Shown: positions 63,888 to 64,000 of the stretch, in pieces | How positions within the stretch are numbered: position 1 is the first letter of the stretch | Layout: each line of letters opens with the position of its first letter | From: Cristatella mucedo | Lineage: Eukaryota > Bryozoa > Phylactolaemata > Cristatellidae | Assembly: GCA_009760855.2 (NCBI GenBank) | Contig: WPIO01000005.1 | Span: 5,626,001 to 5,690,000, forward strand | Direction: 5' to 3' | Length of the DNA stretch: 64,000 nucleotides | Translations under genes and position numbers: made by a program | Notes under the pieces: model-generated | Told to the model about the DNA's origin: nothing | What the model saw: the letters and a program-made list of their open reading frames with translations, nothing else | Databases searched by the model: none

Positions 63888-64000
63888 CGAGCCGGTTTGG
63901 TCCAGCGATTAAGGTGCTCGCCCCGACCAAGGTCTGGCTGAGGTCGTGGGCTCGAGCCCCAAGGCATTTGTGAAGCGTCTGAATAAATATTAAGTTCTCT
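63888..64000 (+). mobile_element. SINE1 copy, cut by window edge
   Basis: GAGCCGGTTTGGTCCAGCGA head, GTCGTGGGCTCGAGCCCC, GAAGCGTCTGAATAAATATT, TTCTCT at the edge. Copy A lacks it at 23,889, so it inserted after the duplication. Confidence 0.9.

Larger units (their letters stand above)
57220..63890. repeat. Segmental duplication, downstream block, copy C
   Basis: Direct copy of 18,690-23,890. Differences: a LINE insertion (59,236-60,168), LINE/LTR-like material at 61,434-62,236 in place of the second 185-base unit, a 36 base deletion near 63,843 and a SINE1 at the right edge (63,888), which interrupts homology. Confidence 0.95.

Overview
The window is nuclear DNA from an invertebrate-like metazoan; I cannot name the species. 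The evidence is spliced genes with GT-AG introns, animal protein families (acid sphingomyelinase, ROMO1, poly(A)-binding protein), many 5'-truncated non-LTR retrotransposons, tRNA-derived SINEs and long microsatellites. I see no bacterial-type operons, no CRISPR arrays and no credible tRNA or rRNA genes. All calls come from reading the sequence; no database search was run.

Layout. (1) 1-10 kb: the 5' part of an acid sphingomyelinase (SMPD1-like) gene on the minus strand. Four exons with matching phases are visible (1,523-9,923); the rest lies beyond the left edge, and the introns are full of LINE and SINE debris. (2) 10.3-18.9 kb: a duplicated block ending in a badly decayed, intron-containing poly(A)-binding protein (PABP) pseudogene, copy A, broken by two plus-strand LINE insertions. 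(3) 18.7-28.1 kb: 3' flank of PABP copy A, followed tail-to-tail by ROMO1 on the minus strand (two exons, 4.5 kb intron). (4) 28-41 kb: repeat-rich DNA without a recognised gene, holding LINEs, SINEs, an inverted repeat and a pogo/Tigger-type transposase fragment. (5) 41.4-49.2 kb: a second copy of the 10.3-18.9 kb block (copy B). It carries a Tc1-like transposon, itself split by a LINE, and a PABP gene open over 557 codons in eight coding exons but lacking RRM1. (6) 49.3-55 kb: a foldback-type inverted repeat, unrecognised DNA, and a broken minus-strand Ty3/gypsy pol remnant. (7) 55-64 kb: a third PABP copy (C, 3' exons only, interrupted by repeats), then a direct duplicate of 18.7-23.9 kb including the last exon of ROMO1.

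The main story is a locus where [upstream flank - PABP - 3' flank - ROMO1 tail] has been duplicated and then eroded by retrotransposition. Presence or absence of insertions between copies orders the events: the Tc1 element and a 100 bp LINE tail in copy B, LINEs in the introns of copy A, and a LINE plus an LTR-like piece in copy C all look younger than the duplications that created their empty counterparts.

Repeat families: a CR1/L2-like LINE (family 1, APE endonuclease, YADD reverse transcriptase); a second related LINE (B); a third known mostly from its 3' end (C); SINE1, a tRNA-type head with a 3' tail matching LINE family 1; SINE2, a different tRNA-like family; and three unclassified dispersed repeats named here R1, R2 and R3.
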